Source: Carboxylicivirga sediminis
Lineage (GTDB): Bacteria > Bacteroidota > Bacteroidia > Bacteroidales > Marinilabiliaceae
Length of the DNA: 64,000 nucleotides
Direction: 5' to 3'
Assembly: GCF_018156225.1 (NCBI RefSeq)
Contig: NZ_JAGTAR010000023.1
Location: 35,972-99,971 of the forward strand
A program made the position numbers and the translations under genes. The notes beneath the pieces were generated by a model that had not been told where the DNA came from, ran no database searches, and saw only the letters and a program-made list of their open reading frames with translations. Numbering within the stretch: the stretch's first letter is position 1; the number at the start of each line of letters is the position of its first letter. Of this stretch, positions 17,784 through 25,470 are shown piece after piece.

Positions 17784-17804
17784 TGTAATCAGCTAAAAAT
17801 ATTA

Positions 17805-18599
17805 TTAAAAGAATAATTGGTGCACAATGGCAATTAGGCCAACTATGGCACAGTAGATAGAGAAGTAACTAAGTTTGCTGTTTCTCACCAATTTAATCAT
17901 CCATGTACAAGCTAACAGGCCAGTTATAAATGCCGCTATAAAACCAACTACAACAGGCATGACTGACACATCAGACGTGGTAAAGTCACTAGAAAGCAAA
18001 TCTTTGGCCATTTTGCCCAAAATTAATGGCACCACCATCAAGAATGAAAAGCGGGTAGCCCTGGTACGGTCAATACCCAGAATAACCGAAGTGGAGATGG
18101 TTGCTCCTGAGCGTGATATACCTGGCAGAATAGCAATGGCTTGAGCAATACCGATAATGATAGCGTGCATATAAGAAACGCCCTTTTCAGTTGTTTTGGC
18201 TTTATCGGCCAAAAATAAAAGAGCAGAGGTAACCAATAACATCATACCCACTAAAAGGATCTGGCTTTCAAAAAGGGCTTCAATCTGATCGTTAAAAGCA
18301 ACTCCAACAAAAGCTGCCGGAATCATTGATACAATAATCTTGAGTGAAAAAATCGTTTGTTCATTCCACTTGAACTGGAACAATCCCTTTAAAATCTCTG
18401 TAATCTCTTTTCGAAAAACAACAATGGTACTGATAGCAGTGGCGCCATGCAGCATAACTGTCATAAACATACTTTCTTTGGCTACGGCATTGTCGCCAAA
18501 TATGGCCTTGGCTATTTCGAGGTGGCCGCTGCTGCTTACCGGCAAAAACTCAGTAAGTCCTTGGATGATTCCAAGAACTAACGCTTCAAAAATTCCCAT
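17805..18599 (-). CDS. uppP: Undecaprenyl-diphosphatase
   Basis: A 264-residue integral membrane phosphatase (BacA/UppP) that recycles undecaprenyl pyrophosphate for wall and glycan synthesis. The two signature regions are present: GLTEFLPVSSSGH at 14-26 and GISRSGATIS near 160-170. About seven to eight TM helices are predicted by eye. The length matches the family. It is cotranscribed with DUF3098 (16 bp upstream) and truB. It also supports the glycan genes and the elongasome elsewhere in the window. Confidence 0.96.
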   Translation of the reverse strand: MGIFEALVLGIIQGLTEFLPVSSSGHLEIAKAIFGDNAVAKESMFMTVMLHGATAISTIVVFRKEITEILKGLFQFKWNEQTIFSLKIIVSMIPAAFVGVAFNDQIEALFESQILLVGMMLLVTSALLFLADKAKTTEKGVSYMHAIIIGIAQAIAILPGISRSGATISTSVILGIDRTRATRFSFLMVVPLILGKMAKDLLSSDFTTSDVSVMPVVVGFIAAFITGLLACTWMIKLVRNSKLSYFSIYCAIVGLIAIVHQLFF

Positions 18600-18615
18600 A
18601 AATCAATCAGTAATA

Positions 18616-18867
18616 TTAGTTGTCGGTTTTAGGTTTTTTCATGATGGCATAGATCTCAAACAAAAAACCAAATAGTACAACAATTGGTGCCAGTGTGATG
18701 CGTCTGAAACTGAAGATTTCTTCATTAAAAACGGTCGGATCTTCACTTCTGCCTCCAATCATTAATACAAAACCTAAAATGATAATGCCAAATCCAATGG
18801 CCAGTAGTATATAATTTTCTTTTGCCAAGGCAAATTGAAATTTTTTATCCTGTTCTTTTTGTGACAT
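18616..18867 (-). CDS. DUF3098 small membrane protein
   Basis: An 83-residue protein with a short charged N-terminus, FAKENY-like LAKENYILLAIG, and two TM helices (about 20-40 and 57-76). This is the known DUF3098 family, which occurs between ftsX and uppP in Bacteroidota. The function is unknown; the constant position next to ftsX suggests a division or envelope role (inference). Confidence 0.88.
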   Translation of the reverse strand: MSQKEQDKKFQFALAKENYILLAIGFGIIILGFVLMIGGRSEDPTVFNEEIFSFRRITLAPIVVLFGFLFEIYAIMKKPKTDN

Positions 18868-18908
18868 GCTAAAGTGTTTAATATAAAATGTCTTTGACCG
18901 GTTAATTG

Positions 18909-19787
18909 CTAAAAATACAAATCATCGGTCCGTAAATTCAAATACTTGTTAACGGCAAAAAATGTTGAAATAAGCGTTATGAAGATGCCAAGTGCAATAA
19001 CTATTCCAAATAGGACAAGGATTAGATCCATGTTATTGAATCCAATAACACCGGCCAATTCCTGACTGCTAAAATAGATGAGTATGGCTAGTAGAGAAAT
19101 GGCCAGTACGGCACCAACAAACCCATGCAATACACTGCCCCAGAGGATAGGCCGCCTGATAAAACTCTTAGTAGCCCCAACCAGCTGCATCGTCCTTATA
19201 ATAAAACGTTTGGAATAAACCGATAGCCGGATGGTGTTGTTGATAAGAGCAACGGCTATTAACAACAGCATCAGTGCAAAACCTGAAAGAATCAGTGCAA
19301 TGCGTCGCACATTCTGATGTACCAGGTGGATAAGGTTTTTCTGGTAGATGACTTCCTTCACTTGCGGAAACTCCATAATTACCTCTTCCACTTTCACCAG
19401 GCTGTCGGGGTTGGCATATTCGGCAAAAAGCTTAACGTCAATAGAGGATAGAAGAGGGTTGTAACCTAAAAACTCCACAAAATCTTCACCCAGCTCGTTT
19501 TTTAACTCATCAGCTGCACGATCTTTATCAATGTATTGCGTCTGTTTGATAAAGGGGGAGGTGCTAAGTAATTTCTCCAGACGTTTGACTTCAGCCTCAC
19601 GCGCATTGTCTTTTATGAGTACGGTAAAGCCAATGTTTTCTTTCACGTAGGTAGACAGGCGCTGGGCGTTGAGCAGCAACAAACCGATGATGCCCAGCAG
19701 AAATAGCACCAAGGCTATACTAATGGTTGTAGTGATATACGAACTTCGCAGCTTACGTCCGTTTGTTATGTGATTTGTATTTGCCAT
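18909..19787 (-). CDS. ftsX: Cell division protein FtsX
   Basis: A 292-residue permease-like division protein. TM1 is at about 18-38, followed by an extracytoplasmic domain (40-165) with the FtsX_ECD pattern (FTVLIKDNA and later KEVIYQKN). Three further TM helices lie at about 170-195, 215-240 and 255-285. FtsX with FtsE transmits a signal to wall hydrolases at the septum; ftsE is not adjacent. It is the first gene of the operon, with a -7 box 15 bases upstream of the start. Confidence 0.93.
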   Translation of the reverse strand: MANTNHITNGRKLRSSYITTTISIALVLFLLGIIGLLLLNAQRLSTYVKENIGFTVLIKDNAREAEVKRLEKLLSTSPFIKQTQYIDKDRAADELKNELGEDFVEFLGYNPLLSSIDVKLFAEYANPDSLVKVEEVIMEFPQVKEVIYQKNLIHLVHQNVRRIALILSGFALMLLLIAVALINNTIRLSVYSKRFIIRTMQLVGATKSFIRRPILWGSVLHGFVGAVLAISLLAILIYFSSQELAGVIGFNNMDLILVLFGIVIALGIFITLISTFFAVNKYLNLRTDDLYF

Positions 19788-19802
19788 TTGCTTGAATTAG
19801 TG

Positions 19803-19810
19803 CAAAAATA
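19803..19810 (-). promoter_or_regulatory. Bacteroidota -7 box TATTTTTG before ftsX
   Basis: Full TAnnTTTG match on the minus strand, 15 bases from the ftsX start; probable promoter of the five-gene operon. Confidence 0.6.
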
Positions 19811-19893
19811 TAAAATGCCTTTGGATGAGTGAGAAAAGATGGCAATTAATCTTTGAATTAACAAAAATTAATACGCCAGTCGCCTCAAAGAGC

Positions 19894-20802
19894 TTATAGT
19901 TTAAGCAGTGAGATATATGCCATCCGTTTATAAAAGTTAATCAGCTGGCGGATGAGCGAGTTGGCCCAGAATTTCCTCACACGTTTGGCGATTGCTTCAT
20001 GCTCTTTAGGAAAATGCTCGATGTGAATGACTTTGTTATTGCTGGTATGCCCGTAACAGGATGATGAGGTAGAATGTGTTCCTGAGCCATCAGTGCCAAT
20101 GTGTTGCAACATCGATTCTTTCGGATAAACGCATAAACTGTTCTGTAAAGAGGCCGCGTAGGAAAACCTGATAGACCAGGAGTCGATTTTGCCCACTTTC
20201 TGATGCAGAAGCATGGGTGTTAAATCTATGCCACCTTTGTTAAAATGTCTGCGTTGTGCTTTGGATTGGATAAATTCGTTAAAACCTTCCATCGACCAGT
20301 CTACACTTTCCCAGCGATCGCGCCAGGTGCCCCAGCCATAGGAACTGGTTCTGGGAAACAAATACAGATCATCTGCAAAATTTGCCGGGTATTTAATTGG
20401 CGGACTATAAGCACTGGTTGAGAATATTTGTTGATGGTCCTCGAAATAGTCCAGCATTTTGTTCTGGTTCTCCAAAAAACTATCCGCGCAAACCAGATCA
20501 TCTTCCAAAACGATGACTTTACCATGCTTCTGAATAACCTCTGTTACGCCCGAGATGATGGAGCTGGCCAGCCCCATGTTAAATTTCCGCTGAGAGATAG
20601 TGACTGATTTAAAACCTTTCACCCCTTGTAACACCGAACGCACCTCATTTACCAGGTAGGCTTCTTCTTCGTTTCTTGGGCCATCGCTATATACGTATAA
20701 ATTAGTCTCTGAAGCCAGGCGACAAGCTTTCAGGGCTTCAAGTGTTGCAGTGGTGTGTTTGGGACGGTTGAAACAAAAAAGAATGACGGGAGCAAGTTCC
20801 AT
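19894..20802 (-). CDS. GT-A type glycosyltransferase (family 2-like)
   Basis: A 302-residue enzyme without TM helices. The N-terminus APVILFCFNRPKHTTATLEAL and the later VIVLEDDLVCADSFL give the nucleotide-sugar binding and DxD-like EDDL motif of GT-A transferases. SSYGWGTWRDRW near 155-166 is a block seen in Bacteroidota surface-glycan transferases of this type. It stands divergent to the flippase gene, at the edge of a glycan cluster. Donor and acceptor are unknown. Confidence 0.78.
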   Translation of the reverse strand: MELAPVILFCFNRPKHTTATLEALKACRLASETNLYVYSDGPRNEEEAYLVNEVRSVLQGVKGFKSVTISQRKFNMGLASSIISGVTEVIQKHGKVIVLEDDLVCADSFLENQNKMLDYFEDHQQIFSTSAYSPPIKYPANFADDLYLFPRTSSYGWGTWRDRWESVDWSMEGFNEFIQSKAQRRHFNKGGIDLTPMLLHQKVGKIDSWSIRFSYAASLQNSLCVYPKESMLQHIGTDGSGTHSTSSSCYGHTSNNKVIHIEHFPKEHEAIAKRVRKFWANSLIRQLINFYKRMAYISLLKL

Positions 20803-20842
20803 TGCTATTATTGTTTGATGATAGATTTGATTGACCTGATTC

Positions 20843-20850
20843 CAAAAATA
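20843..20850 (-). promoter_or_regulatory. Bacteroidota -7 box TATTTTTG before the glycosyltransferase
   Basis: Full TAnnTTTG match on the minus strand, 40 bases upstream of the start at 20802. Confidence 0.55.
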
Positions 20851-20916
20851 TGCAAAATCAATTAACCATTAAGAGAAATTACGTTTCTTTGTTATGAAAT
20901 CATAGTAAATCAGGCT

Positions 20917-22395
20917 TTGGGCATAGTCATTAAACAAACAATTAAAGGATCGTTTTACGCCTATTTGGGGGTAATTATTGGAGGCGTTAATGTAGCGATT
21001 TTGTTGCCGCTGTTATTTTCTGAAGCCCAGATAGGATTGGTTAATATCCTGGTTTCAGTATCTGCGATATTAGCACAAATCAGCTGCTTGGGCGGTAACG
21101 GTATCATTAGCTATTTCTTTCCGCGTTTTCACGATAAAGCCAGCCAGCAAAAGGATTTCTTTTCATTTGTGTGGATTTATTCCATGATTGGCTTTGCAGT
21201 GTTCTATACCTTATTTTTGTTGTTTGGCGATCATTTGTTAGCTGGTAAGTCTGCCGATGCTCAGACATTGAGGGAGTACAGTGTAATGCTGTTTCCGCTT
21301 ACCTTTTTTACCCTCGCGTTTTTGCTGGTGGATACGTTTGCATCTTCAACGCTTAATGCTACCATCGGCTCATTCTACAAAGAATTGGTGATGCGTCTGG
21401 TCAATACGGCTTTGATTGTATTATTTTATTTTGAGCTGATTGATTTCCGACTTTTTATGTGGTTGTATGTTGCCAACTTTGCTATACCCGTTGTCGCCAT
21501 AACCGTTCATCTTTTCAGAAAGCGTGAAATATCATTATGTTGGCCCTCGAAAACCAAGTATTTGCCGCATCTAAAAACGATGGCGAGTATTGGTATTTTC
21601 TTTATATTAAACGGCTTGAGTAATTCATTGGCCATCTACATCGATAAGCTGATGATTACATACTACCTGGGCTTAAAAGAAACAGGTATCTATTCCATTA
21701 CCAACTTTATCGGTACAGTGGTGCGAATTCCGCGTTTGGCCATGGGCAAGATTTCGACACCTATTATTGCACAGGCCTTAAACGATGGCGATTATAAATC
21801 TCTTGAGAAGTTTTTCCGACTATCAGTGCTTTCGCAGGTTATTGTTGGGCTGCTGATATTTATTCCCATCTGGATTAATATCGATATTTTTCTGGCCTTG
21901 TTACCACCATCGTACCTCGAAGGAAAGATGGTTGTCTTTTACATCTCGCTCTCGTTTTTGGTAACGTGCTTTTTGGGCATAGGCATTCAGGTTATTCAGT
22001 TGTCAAAGCATTATAAGTTAATCACCTATTTTAATCTGATAGCAGGTGTCGCAGTGGTTGTACTTAATGCGTTGTTTATACCAATCTGGGGCATTACTGG
22101 AGCAGCTTCGGCAACACTTGCCTCAAAGGTGCTGTTGGTTATTTTATTCCTTTTTGTGCTTCATAAGCGTTTTCATTTCAGGGTGTTGTTTGCCGATAGT
22201 GCGTTAGTAGTACTTATTTCATCACTGGTTATTGCAGGAGCTTTGTATTTGCCAGTTGGCCAATTTGTAGAACAGAAGTTTGTCAATGGCGGCATTAATA
22301 TTATCATCCGAACAGTAATAACACTGGCAGTGTGGGGCTTGGCGTTACAAGTTACCGGATTATTTAAAAGGGTTAAGTTCAAGGAAATTGTTTAA
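20917..22395 (+). CDS. Wzx-type polysaccharide flippase (MOP superfamily)
   Basis: A 492-residue protein with about 12-14 hydrophobic helices. The N-terminus GIVIKQTIKGSFYAYLGV is the common start of Bacteroidota lipopolysaccharide/O-unit flippases, which supports the TTG start at 20917; the ATG at 20893 is followed by an in-frame TAG after three codons. The role is to move lipid-linked oligosaccharide across the inner membrane. The two methyltransferase genes and a GT4 gene follow in one direction with gaps or overlaps of no more than 33 bp, indicating an operon. Confidence 0.85.
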   Translation: MGIVIKQTIKGSFYAYLGVIIGGVNVAILLPLLFSEAQIGLVNILVSVSAILAQISCLGGNGIISYFFPRFHDKASQQKDFFSFVWIYSMIGFAVFYTLFLLFGDHLLAGKSADAQTLREYSVMLFPLTFFTLAFLLVDTFASSTLNATIGSFYKELVMRLVNTALIVLFYFELIDFRLFMWLYVANFAIPVVAITVHLFRKREISLCWPSKTKYLPHLKTMASIGIFFILNGLSNSLAIYIDKLMITYYLGLKETGIYSITNFIGTVVRIPRLAMGKISTPIIAQALNDGDYKSLEKFFRLSVLSQVIVGLLIFIPIWINIDIFLALLPPSYLEGKMVVFYISLSFLVTCFLGIGIQVIQLSKHYKLITYFNLIAGVAVVVLNALFIPIWGITGAASATLASKVLLVILFLFVLHKRFHFRVLFADSALVVLISSLVIAGALYLPVGQFVEQKFVNGGINIIIRTVITLAVWGLALQVTGLFKRVKFKEIV

Positions 22396-22428
22396 TCCTT
22401 ATATTGCAACCTTGTAAATCAAAAATTG

Positions 22429-23196
22429 ATGAGTTTAAATTCCAATATACATTTTTCGAAAGACCAATTGTGGAACGACTACGATAGTACCGGTACTATT
22501 GCAGATAAGAAGATTCCATGGGTGCTTCGTAACATTCCACCAGATGTAAAAAGTATATTGGATGTTGGCTGTGGCAATGGCATCATCACCAATGTTCTGA
22601 ATGAAAGTTACCAGGTGAAAGGTGTCGACTTGTCTGAGGCAGCGCTGAAGCAGGTGAATTGTTCAACAGTACAGAGTAGTTCAGACAATATTCCTTTGGA
22701 ATCGGAGAGTGCCGATATGGTGTTTTCGAGCCAACTTTTGGAGCACTTGACCGATGAACAATTGGCTGGCACTGTTAAGGAATTTAAGCGTTTGGCTGCA
22801 AAATATTTACTCATCACGGTGCCGCACAAGGAGTTTTTAAAGATCTGCGAAGCTAAATGCCCTTCTTGTGGCCACGTATTCAATACTAACGGGCATTATC
22901 AAACTTTCGATATCCATAGATTGGAACAACTATTTGGTGATGAGTATAAACTGGTTCGTCACGATTTGGGGGGTAATCTCCATCGAGGTTATCATCCGGC
23001 GCTGATGCACATCCGCCAGAATTACGGCAACCGATACTTTAATCCACCCAATTATACCATGTGCCCTCATTGTAACAACGACAGCTTTCCGCTTATAAAA
23101 GGAAACCTGATTTCGAAGGTTTGCAATGGGCTCAATAGAGTGATTGCACCAAAATCGCCCTATTGGATTTTAACCTTATTCAGAAAGAAACTATGA
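22429..23196 (+). CDS. Class I SAM methyltransferase with two CxxC pairs
   Basis: A 255-residue methyltransferase. SAM motif I is ILDVGCGNGIIT (about 45-56), with the acidic strand end GVDLSEAAL, and motif IV/post-motif FSSQLLEHLTDE. Two zinc-knuckle-like pairs follow: CPSCGH near 143-148 and MCPHCNN near 222-227; together with nearby Cys residues they could bind one Zn. Glycan-cluster methyltransferases usually lack such knuckles. It starts 33 bp after the flippase (ATG at 22429; a TTG codon precedes it) and overlaps the next gene. The substrate is unknown, perhaps a sugar or glycolipid. Confidence 0.8.
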   Translation: MSLNSNIHFSKDQLWNDYDSTGTIADKKIPWVLRNIPPDVKSILDVGCGNGIITNVLNESYQVKGVDLSEAALKQVNCSTVQSSSDNIPLESESADMVFSSQLLEHLTDEQLAGTVKEFKRLAAKYLLITVPHKEFLKICEAKCPSCGHVFNTNGHYQTFDIHRLEQLFGDEYKLVRHDLGGNLHRGYHPALMHIRQNYGNRYFNPPNYTMCPHCNNDSFPLIKGNLISKVCNGLNRVIAPKSPYWILTLFRKKL

Positions 23197-23780
23197 TGAT
23201 TCACCGGATTGAGGACAGGTTCAGACTAACCGAACAATTCTTGCATAAAACACTGGGGAATGCCAGTTGTGAAATATTAGATATAGGCGCCAGAAACCGT
23301 ATGTCGGAATACCTGCTTAGCAAAGGCTTTAAGGTGGAAAGCACCCATGAAGGAATTGATTTTGATATGCTGAATGACGAGCTCAAAACATATGAACAGA
23401 AGGAAGTAACCACAGCCTTTGAAGTGTTGGAGCATCTGTTTGATCCGATGAACTTCCTGAATAAAATACCAACCGATAAACTCATACTAACCGTGCCTCT
23501 GCAATTATGGTTTAGTAAGCCATACATGCATGTTCCGATTAAGGATGGCGGACATGTGGCTTATGGCCATTTTCATGAATTTGTGATAGAGCAACTGCAT
23601 ATGGTGCTGGATAAAACCGGGTGGAAGATTATTTACGATGAAAAATGGAAGTCGGCACCACGAGTCCCTCTTGGCATCAGGCCGATGCTACGCTATTTCT
23701 ATCCAAGTGTTTATGCTGTCTATTGCGAAAAAACAGAGCCTTATCAAACCGGTAACTACAAAATAACAAAACCTGCATAG
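23193..23780 (+). CDS. SAM-dependent methyltransferase-like protein
   Basis: A 195-residue protein with a shortened class I fold: EILDIGARNRMSEYL as motif I, then FEVLEHLFDPMNFL, and a C-terminal half resembling methyltransferase family 11/23 proteins. The ATGATG at 23193 overlaps the stop of the previous gene, a usual coupling, so it is preferred over the in-frame ATG 30 bp upstream. The glycine-rich loop is atypical (GARNR instead of GCGxG), so activity is less certain than for its neighbour. It is followed directly by the GT4 gene. Confidence 0.7.
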   Translation: MMIHRIEDRFRLTEQFLHKTLGNASCEILDIGARNRMSEYLLSKGFKVESTHEGIDFDMLNDELKTYEQKEVTTAFEVLEHLFDPMNFLNKIPTDKLILTVPLQLWFSKPYMHVPIKDGGHVAYGHFHEFVIEQLHMVLDKTGWKIIYDEKWKSAPRVPLGIRPMLRYFYPSVYAVYCEKTEPYQTGNYKITKPA

Positions 23781-25027
23781 TGACTAATCAACAGAAGGAA
23801 ATAATTGTTATCTCCCGCAACTTCCCGCCTTTGGGAGGTGTTGGTACCCGACGATGGAGTAAGTTTGCCAAATACCTGGCCAATAAGGGCTATTTGGTGC
23901 ATGTTATTACCATCGATTATAAATACAAAGACACGGTTAACTGGAGCCACGATGTGGACCATCCAAATATTGTGGTGCATCGCCTGAAGAGTGCTTATCC
24001 TAACTGGTTATTGCGTCATCGTAAGCGTGGGTTTATAGCTAAAAAGTGGTTTGAACTGGTGAATCTTTATTACCGAAGCACCAGTAATTGGATGGATAAT
24101 GCGCAAGGTTGGGAGAAAGAGTTGATTCCTTATGTGCGGAACCTTATCAGGAAAAATGGGATTAGAAATGTGGTGGTAACAGCCGCGCCATGTTCGGTGG
24201 CGTATATGACCAGTATTATTAAGGTCGAGAATCCGGAGATTAACTTCATTGTCGATTTCAGGGATAAATGGAACGATGAGCCGCAATATGCCTATGGTAC
24301 AGCCATTAAATCGTTTAAGCGGAAGGAGAAATCGGTTAAGATGGAACTCCAAACCATGTTGATGGCGGATAAGATTATTGTAACAACCAATACCATCAGG
24401 CACAATTTTTCATCCATTTATAAAACCTGTGCATCAAAGTATATCACCATTCATAATGGCTATGATGCCGATGATTATAAAGTAGATTGGCAGCAGTCAG
24501 CACGAAATGATATGCAACTGAAGCTGGTTTATTTTGGATCGCTGTTGGGTGGGCAGCCAGAAGGATTGGATTTGATATATAAGGCTATTCGTGAGCTGAA
24601 TGATCCGTTTTTTAGGGAATCGTTTAGGATTGATATTTATGGGGTGGCATCTGCCGGTTACCGCAATCCTGATCCGAGCACCTGTTTCTTTAAACCTTTG
24701 ATTAAGAGCAGTGAAGTGGCAACGGTTCTCAGTCAGTATGATGGCGGTTTATCCATTCTGGAGATGAAGCGCTCCAATGTGTTTGCCACCAAGGTATTTG
24801 ATTATATGGCCATGAAGATGCCAATTCTGCATGTTTCAAACAACGGGGAACTATACCAGCTTTTGGAAGAAAAGGGGCAGTATGTTTCAAATTACAATGT
24901 TGAGAATATGAAGCATACTCTACTTAGATTAAAGCAGGATTTTCTGGATAAGAAAACCCCGGAATCTGATTTTGAAGCTTTTAATATCGCATCGCATACC
25001 CAAAAACTTGAAAAACTATTTGTGTAG
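23780..25027 (+). CDS. GT4-type (GT-B fold) glycosyltransferase
   Basis: A 415-residue transferase. The N-terminus IIVISRNFPPLGGVGTRRWSK carries the GG(V)G(T)R acceptor loop of GT4 enzymes. The C-terminal Rossmann half begins near KLVYFGSLLGGQPEG and includes the KVFDYMAMKMPIL helix equivalent to the E-x7-E region. The start is GTG at 23780, sharing its first base with the TAG of the previous gene. It is the last gene of the glycan operon. The sugar donor is unknown. Confidence 0.85.
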   Translation: MTNQQKEIIVISRNFPPLGGVGTRRWSKFAKYLANKGYLVHVITIDYKYKDTVNWSHDVDHPNIVVHRLKSAYPNWLLRHRKRGFIAKKWFELVNLYYRSTSNWMDNAQGWEKELIPYVRNLIRKNGIRNVVVTAAPCSVAYMTSIIKVENPEINFIVDFRDKWNDEPQYAYGTAIKSFKRKEKSVKMELQTMLMADKIIVTTNTIRHNFSSIYKTCASKYITIHNGYDADDYKVDWQQSARNDMQLKLVYFGSLLGGQPEGLDLIYKAIRELNDPFFRESFRIDIYGVASAGYRNPDPSTCFFKPLIKSSEVATVLSQYDGGLSILEMKRSNVFATKVFDYMAMKMPILHVSNNGELYQLLEEKGQYVSNYNVENMKHTLLRLKQDFLDKKTPESDFEAFNIASHTQKLEKLFV

Positions 25028-25240
25028 TTCTTATTGATTGCTGTTGATTATAAGGAAATAGCTTCTGTATATTATTTATTCTGCCAGGCGTAGTGTAATA
25101 TTCATATGATTTCTATCCATCGCCGGATGGAGGATAAGTAACTGTTTGATAGTGGAATTAAGTTTCGTAGAATTATTGATATTAAGATTGTTGTGGCATA
25201 ATATTTGCTTGAATTCAGCGTAATCTTAACCCTAATTTTT

Positions 25241-25360
25241 ATGAGCAAATCTATCCCAAGCAAACTGACCAGCTTCGTTAAATCGTCTGATTTTCCATAT
25301 GTTGTATTACTATACCAACTGGTATTGTTGATTATAATAACATTGCTGATTATTTTTTAA
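25241..25360 (+). CDS. Possible 39-residue single-TM small protein
   Basis: ATG at 25241 opens 39 codons ending in TAA. The product has a polar, basic start (MSKSIPSKLTSFVKSS) and a hydrophobic C-terminal half rich in Leu and Ile, one potential TM helix. It lies directly before a strong hairpin terminator, which fits a real short transcript. No homologue is recognised and no consensus -7 box was found, so it may be chance. Confidence 0.3.
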   Translation: MSKSIPSKLTSFVKSSDFPYVVLLYQLVLLIIITLLIIF

Positions 25361-25377
25361 ATGTTCCTTAACCAATA

Positions 25378-25446
25378 CAAACTTCACCTCTGGCACAAAC
25401 TTTCCATTCATAGATTCCTGATTTGCAGAGGTGGAGTTTTGTTTTT
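25378..25446 (+). terminator. Long-stem terminator before the helicase gene
   Basis: AAACTTCACCTCTG pairs with CAGAGGTGGAGTTT (14 pairs, one G-T), loop of about 33 bases, followed by TGTTTTT. It could end transcription from both sides, given the convergent genes. Confidence 0.7.
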
Positions 25447-25470
25447 CTATCATCAGCTAATTGGCAGGTG

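Larger units (their letters stand above)
25028..25470. other. 443-bp gap: one possible small ORF and a terminator
   Basis: AT-rich gap between the GT4 gene and the convergent helicase gene. It holds a 39-codon hydrophobic ORF (25241-25360) and a long-stem terminator (25378-25446), listed separately. In 25028-25240 I see no supported feature. Confidence 0.6.

Noticed and set aside
20893..20919. ATG at 20893 as flippase start
   Set aside because: It is in frame but meets TAG after three codons; the TTG at 20917 gives the family N-terminus.
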